This document shows, one piece after another, positions 59,740-64,000 of a stretch of 64,000 bases of DNA (position 1 is the first letter of the stretch; every line of letters starts with the position of its first letter). Location of the stretch: positions 62,001 through 126,000 of the forward strand of contig CAJNOP010000298.1 of NCBI GenBank assembly GCA_905250075.1, in the 5' to 3' direction. The translations under genes were made by a program, and so were the position numbers. Below the pieces are notes generated by a model. The model was not told where the DNA came from, ran no database searches, and worked only from the letters and a program-made list of their open reading frames with translations. The stretch is from Rotaria sp. Silwood1 (Eukaryota > Rotifera > Eurotatoria > Philodinida > Philodinidae).

Positions 59740-60375
59740 CACTAAAAAAAACGTTTTCTCAGAAACCGAAACCCCTTCGGAAACCGTTTCCGAAACCCTT
59801 GAATCTATCCGGGAAGGTTTCCGGACTCATGTTAAGTTTCTGAAAATACCTTCAGGGTTTCCGAGTATCCAGAAACCTATGAGTTTTCGAAATATAGGTC
59901 CGGAAACCCTCAATCGTATTCTCAGAAACCCTGGTGCTCTTTTTGAAAACCAAAAGATATCGCCGGAAACCTTCTCTGTTTTAAAAACCTTCTCGAAAAC
60001 CTTTGCGTTTCCGATATTCTTTTTTATCGAAAACCTTTTTGGATTTCCGAGCATCGAAAACAGTGGAAACGTTTCGAAAAAAAAGCATGGTTTCCGAACA
60101 TCTATTGGAAACCCTTCAGGGTTTTCGAATTTTCAGAAAACCCTTGCGTTTCCGAAAAAAAGCTCCGGAAACCTATCCAGTATTCTCAAACATAGAAATA
60201 GCATTCGGATGTCTTCTTTTTGATTTTAATGTTACGATCGCTATTTTAGAAGTCTAGGAATTGCACGACATGCATGATATAAACGTTATTCAATTTATGT
60301 GGAATTGTTGTGTAAAACAATTAAAACTCTGAGAATTCAAAAGAAAATACATTGTTCCTGAGAAAATTTCGACTT
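59740..60375 (+). repeat. GGTTTCCGA-type repeat, copy 1
   Basis: About 0.6 kb, starting CACTAAAAAAAACG and packed with GGTTTCCGA, GGAAACC and AAACCCT motifs in both orientations (to about 60190), followed by a motif-free tail (about 60200-60375) with GCATGATATA and GTAAAACA blocks. It aligns along its full length with copy 2 (63396-64000) and in its first part with copy 3 (61970-62170). Several frames are open across it because the repeated motifs lack stops; I do not regard them as coding. Confidence 0.75.
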
Positions 60376-61309
60376 GTTATTACATTTTTCAATACCTAAA
60401 AACTTGAATGGATTAGGACAAATTTTACTGTGGGGATCGAAGAGCTGCATTAAATTGCCAGATTAATCAAAGAATGCCGTCTTTTTCCTTCTTCATTCAT
60501 TTATGTTTCATCCAAGTACAAGCATTATGATCCTTATCAACATATTGCAACGAATATAGTGCAAGTTTCGGCCGTTTGAGGATCCTTTCAATCGCCATAT
60601 ACAAAAGAGTGATAGGAGAGGAGTGATGGAAAACATGAAGAAATCTTCATTTGCGAGATAATTTCAAGCAAATGCCGGGTTTCTCTGAACGTTTGCAACA
60701 TCATTATTCTCCATAGATCGCCACAAACGTAAATGATAAAATCTTAAATTTTTTCAAAACATGCGTCCTGATATTCTGTACAATAATCAAAAAACAGATT
60801 CTCTTGGCTTGTGTTAATAGATTTGGAGACAGCTAAAGAAAAGATGTATCACATGTTGTAGTTTCTCACTTTGATATCGATGTAAATGCTTTAAAAAAAC
60901 ACATTTAATATCTAAATAAAATCAAATGTAAAAAAAACTTATTTCTGAATACCATCATCTCGATAAAGTAAGCATCTTGATGTTCGAAAATAGTCGGACA
61001 GAATGAAACGTTTGCGAAATGTGATTGTTGTTTAGCTGAAAAAAGAACAAACTCTGGACAATGAAACACTATAGACTCTCAGACCTTTTTCCTTTTAGCT
61101 CTTTCCAAATATATTAGCACAAATCACAAGAATTTCTGCTTTCACCTATTGTAGAAAATGCTATGGTGTATCGTTTTAAAAATATGTTGACGTTTTTCTG
61201 AATCATTTGTTGGAACACATAAACAACGTAAAATATCTTGGAAGCATTCTGAAAAAAAAACAGTAGATATTTATTTCTTCACTTCGCAGGATATCGTTTC
61301 TCCAACTGA
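60376..61309. other. Unassigned sequence between repeats
   Basis: AT-rich, with no gene-like frame or clear repeat structure. It could be an extension of the repeat at 59740-60375, since copy 2 runs off the window and cannot show the true end. Confidence 0.35.
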
Positions 61310-61860
61310 TTCGATAAAAGGTCTGCAAAAGTAACGAGAATACGAAAACTACACTTCAGCAGTAACGAAACTAAAGATCCCAAGACTCCAAATGACATCA
61401 ACCTTCTGAGTTCGACAGCAATACGAACATCAGAAGTCAGACTGCCTTAAAGACTTTGACTTAAATACACAAAAAGCTTTCATCACTATAGGATTCCACT
61501 TTAATTCATGACTCTGAGTTCGATAGGATTTCAGACCTAATAACATTCATTAACTTTATGGCCACGGCTTTGAGACACGTGAAGACTTAAAAACTTCAAC
61601 TGCCTTTATGTTGTTAGCTTTGAGAGATATCAAGATCCCAAGACACAAGACTGATTTTACGACTCTTGCTCAAAAAAGCCATAAAGACTCGATGACTAAG
61701 ACTGACTTCGTGACTATGATTTTCAAATACAGAAAGACAACAGAATTAAGACTAGCTTTTTCACTCAGTCTTTCGGAGGAAGACATGAAGACTATAGCAA
61801 TAAGACTGACAGCACGACGTCCGTTGTACAAGACATGAACACTCTAGAAATCAGACTAAA
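61310..61860. repeat. Degenerate minisatellite, about 48-bp period
   Basis: Variants of a unit containing GAAGACT, an A-rich stretch, AAGACTGACTT and TGACTCTG recur about ten times with a spacing of about 45-50 bp. The best adjacent pairs lie between 61600 and 61850. An open frame of 76 codons inside (61608-61838) follows from the repeat and is not convincing as a gene. Confidence 0.5.
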
Positions 61861-61890
61861 TTAACCCTTTGAGGACCATGGGACATACGT
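61861..61890. mobile_element. Possible piggyBac-like terminus
   Basis: TTAACCCTTTGAGGACCATGGG has the TTAA target followed by CCCTTTG that is common at piggyBac-superfamily ends. The opposite end is not found in the window; the sequence runs into repeat copy 3 at 61970. Tentative. Confidence 0.3.
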
Positions 61891-61969
61891 TCTCCCACCT
61901 AGTTTTTAGTAAAGAAAATGTTTGCTCCATATTAAACTGTTATAATCTTCAAGGTAAATAGGTCGCCTA

Positions 61970-62170
61970 CATTCTAAAAAAAAAAGTACTCTCGGAAACC
62001 TATAGAGGGTTTACGAGTTTGTTCCTATATGAAACCCTTTATAAGTTTCCGGGAAAAAGTTTCCGAGCTCTCCAAAACGTTCCAAAGCAATCAAAAAACC
62101 TCAGAGCCCCAGAAACCCAGTTCAGGTTTCCCAGATCTCGAAAATCTTCTATTGGTTTTCGACAGCTACC
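61970..62170 (+). repeat. GGTTTCCGA-type repeat, truncated copy 3
   Basis: It starts with the same A-run and CTCGGAAACC sequence as copies 1 and 2, continues with GGAAACC/GGTTTCC motifs for about 200 bp and then gives way to the 12-bp minisatellite. Confidence 0.6.
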
Positions 62171-62200
62171 TACAAAACGATTCACTGACCTATATCTGTC

Positions 62201-62676
62201 GCCTTATTCTAACATTTCCCTCTCTATCTATTCCCTTAATCTAACCCCTTATTCTAACTCCTTAATCCATATATATATCTCCTTATTCTATCCCCTTAAT
62301 CTATTCCTTCTTCTATTCTCTTAATCTAACCCCATATTCTAATCCCTTATTCTAAATCCTTAATCTATATATATCTCCTTATTCTATTCCTTAATCCATC
62401 CCCCTATTCTATCCCCTTAATATAACCCCTTAATATAACCCCTTATTCTATCCCCTTATTCTATCCCCTTATTCTAACCTTTTAATCTAATCCCTTATTC
62501 TAAATCCTTAATCTATATATCTCCTTATTCTGTCTCCTTAATCTATTCCCTTATTTTGCCCCTTTCATCTAACCCCTTATTCTATCCCTTTAATCTATCC
62601 CCTTAATCTGTCTCCTTATTCTATCCCCTTAATCTAACCCCTTATTCTAACTCCTTAATCTATCCCCTTATTCTAT
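62201..62676. repeat. 12-bp minisatellite (CCCCTTATTCTA/CCCCTTAATCTA)
   Basis: About 475 bp of a 12-bp unit alternating between CCCCTTATTCTA and CCCCTTAATCTA with point changes, small length variants and occasional ATATAT inserts. It stops directly before the mariner terminus at 62680. Confidence 0.85.
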
Positions 62677-62679
62677 ATA

Positions 62680-63395
62680 CAGGGTGTTTCATAAGTTTTG
62701 AGGTGCAACAAAGTTGACCTCGATTTATATCAAGGAAAATGTCTAACCCATATGTTTTTACATCCAATTAAAGTACTCGTGACGCTCTATCCAATGGTGT
62801 ATAATTCAATGATATTTGATCTAAGAATGACAAAAATGTCAACACAAACTTTTTAAGATCAGGTTTTCGAAATTGATCAATATATGACCGACTTCCTTAA
62901 TAAATTTCGCATACAATTGACTATTCAGATAATTTTTTTGTCGTCGTTTTTCTTTGGTCTGGTTCTTCAACCATGAGGTTACATCAAATGGGCCATTCTT
63001 TGGAATCAACCCTTCGTACGAGATGCCACCCCAAAAAATAAGACCACTTGCAAATTTACTTTTTGATCGATAATAAATTGCTGGTGGTATTTCTTCAGCA
63101 GCTTTTGCCCAAACACCGTCATTATGTGGATTCGATGAGGAATCTAAAATGAATTTTCCAGAGAAATCTGTATTGACTACTTTATCCCATCGCCAAGTTT
63201 TTGATCTTTTCGTAGCACCAAAATTTTTTCGTAAAATCTTTGCGCATCTAACACGTTGCATTTTATTTTCAATTGTTAGTTTTTGCACTCTTTTCTTCTT
63301 AAACCATTTCAAACCTAATGATTTTGCTGTTCTATAAACCGAAGAAGGTGATCTTTTCCAACCGTTTTGTCTCAGTTTTGCCGATACACTTCTAT
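62680..63395 (-). mobile_element. Truncated Tc1/mariner element
   Basis: One terminus is present: a TA dinucleotide followed by CAGGGTGTTTCATAAGTTTTG (62680-62700), typical of Tc1/mariner inverted repeats. The transposase relic reads on the minus strand from about 63395 (ARLRQN-like helix-turn-helix remnants, then GLKWFKKKRVQKLT, open as 63312-62839). It contains a VVNTDF block in the place of the family's VxFTDE catalytic strand, a FWGGISYEG motif (family: VWGGIS) and LNSQLYAKFIKEV. The frame stops at 62839, before the second catalytic Asp (QDNAPxH block), and the space to the terminus is too short to hold the rest, so the element carries an internal deletion. Its 5' side ends where repeat copy 2 begins. 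It is inactive. Confidence 0.8.
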
Positions 63396-64000
63396 CACTC
63401 TAAAAAAAAAGGTTTCCTCGGAAACCGATACCCCTTCGAAAACCTTTTCGCAAACCTTTTTAGGTTTCCGGAAGGGTTTCCGAACTTATGTTCAGTTTCT
63501 GACAATACCTTGAGGGTTTCCAAGCATCCGGAAACCAATGGATTTTGGAGAGAGCGGATTCAGAAATCCTCAACCGTATTCTCGGAAACCGCTTTTGCTT
63601 CGAAAACCTTTTCGGATACCCATTGCATATCCTCGCATACCTTTGGGTTTTTGATATTTTTTTATCGAAAACCCTTTTGGGTTTCCGGGCATCGGAAACG
63701 GTCGAAGCGTTTTCCAAAAACCTAGCAAGGCTTCCGAAGATAACTGGAAAACCCCTTAGAATTTCCGAATGTTGCAAAAACCTTTGAGTTTCCGAGAAAA
63801 AGTTTCGAAAATCCATTAAGTAGTATGCAAAACCCGATTAGCATTCCAATATGATCTTTTTTATTCTCATGTTCTATCGTGTGATTTTCAGGTAAAGCGG
63901 TGCTCGATATGCATGACATACACCTTACTTAATTTGTGTGAAGTTGCTTTGTAAAACATAAGAAATCTGAGAAGTGTAAAAGAAGGCCTTGTTCCCAAAA
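63396..64000 (+). repeat. GGTTTCCGA-type repeat, copy 2 (runs off the window)
   Basis: It begins CACTCTAAAAAAAAAGG like copy 1 and follows it block by block: ATGTTCAGTTTCTGACAATACC versus the corresponding ATGTTAAGTTTCTGAAAATACC, TCAACCGTATTCTCGGAAACC versus TCAATCGTATTCTCAGAAACC, a TTTTTATCGAAAACC block, and the tail GCATGACATA...GTAAAACA. The copies differ at perhaps a quarter of positions by eye. The right end lies beyond 64000. Confidence 0.75.

Noticed and set aside
59827..60257. Open frames of 75-114 codons on both strands in repeat copy 1
   Set aside because: Several overlapping frames are open at once because the GGTTTCC-type motifs lack stops; the same occurs in copy 2, and the proteins are just repeat translations.
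63318..63919. Open frames of up to 135 codons in repeat copy 2
   Set aside because: Same reason as for copy 1: frames in both directions arise from the repeated motif, without conserved protein features.

Overview
This is a window of an AT-rich animal genome. The genes have many exons with mostly short (about 50-80 bp) GT-AG introns, there are no operons, and the conserved genes belong to metazoan families (a Rab27-type effector, the proteasome activator PA200, an intracellular fatty-acid-binding protein, a choline-transporter-like protein). The mix of compact introns, tracts of TGTGGG (the telomeric hexamer reported for the bdelloid Adineta vaga), decayed genes of bacterial or broadly microbial families and varied transposon relics points to a bdelloid rotifer. 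That assignment is an inference from content, not from a marker gene.

Layout. 1-3.9 kb: noncoding, rich in homopolymers and microsatellites. 3.9-11.4 kb (+): an 11-exon Slac2/melanophilin/MyRIP-like Rab effector whose three long introns carry repeat-like DNA. 13.4-21.0 kb (-): a complete, intact PSME4/PA200 gene of about 31 exons. 23.9-24.6 kb (-): the 3' end of a choline-transporter-like gene, split by a 170-bp hAT-type MITE with a perfect 8-bp target duplication. 26.7-27.3 kb (+): a four-exon fatty-acid-binding protein. 29.6-30.1 kb (+): a small secreted protein. 32.1-33.8 kb (+): a decayed gene for a vWA-type protein. 35.2-35.8 kb (-): a 199-aa receiver-like or TIR-like domain protein. 39.5-42.0 kb (+): a five-exon, 762-aa disordered protein. 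43.3-44.7 kb (-): a type II membrane, glycosyltransferase-like protein.

From about 46 kb the character changes. The window holds relics of a CocE/NonD (S15-like) hydrolase (48.4-49.9 kb) and a YjbQ/UPF0047 protein (53.3-53.5 kb), GT-rich foldbacks and TGTGGG tracts, a 973-bp assembly gap bordered by a TTTGGG array, one intact small secreted-protein gene (55.1 kb), a chromodomain plus gag-like relic, a second degenerate ORF of unknown family (57.6-59.2 kb), and then a nest of repeats: three copies of a GGTTTCCGA-rich family, two minisatellites, a truncated Tc1/mariner element and a lone piggyBac-like end. This is what a subtelomere-like, accessory stretch of a bdelloid chromosome would look like.

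The intact genes are independent housekeeping or cell-biology genes (vesicle tethering, proteasome activation, lipid binding, glycosylation) rather than one pathway. I did not find a clear new multi-gene system. The best candidates for undescribed biology are the short receiver-like protein at 35.2-35.8 kb, the GGTTTCCGA repeat family, the TGTGGG foldbacks, and the relics whose stop codons look like Trp/Gln/Arg codons changed by single transitions.
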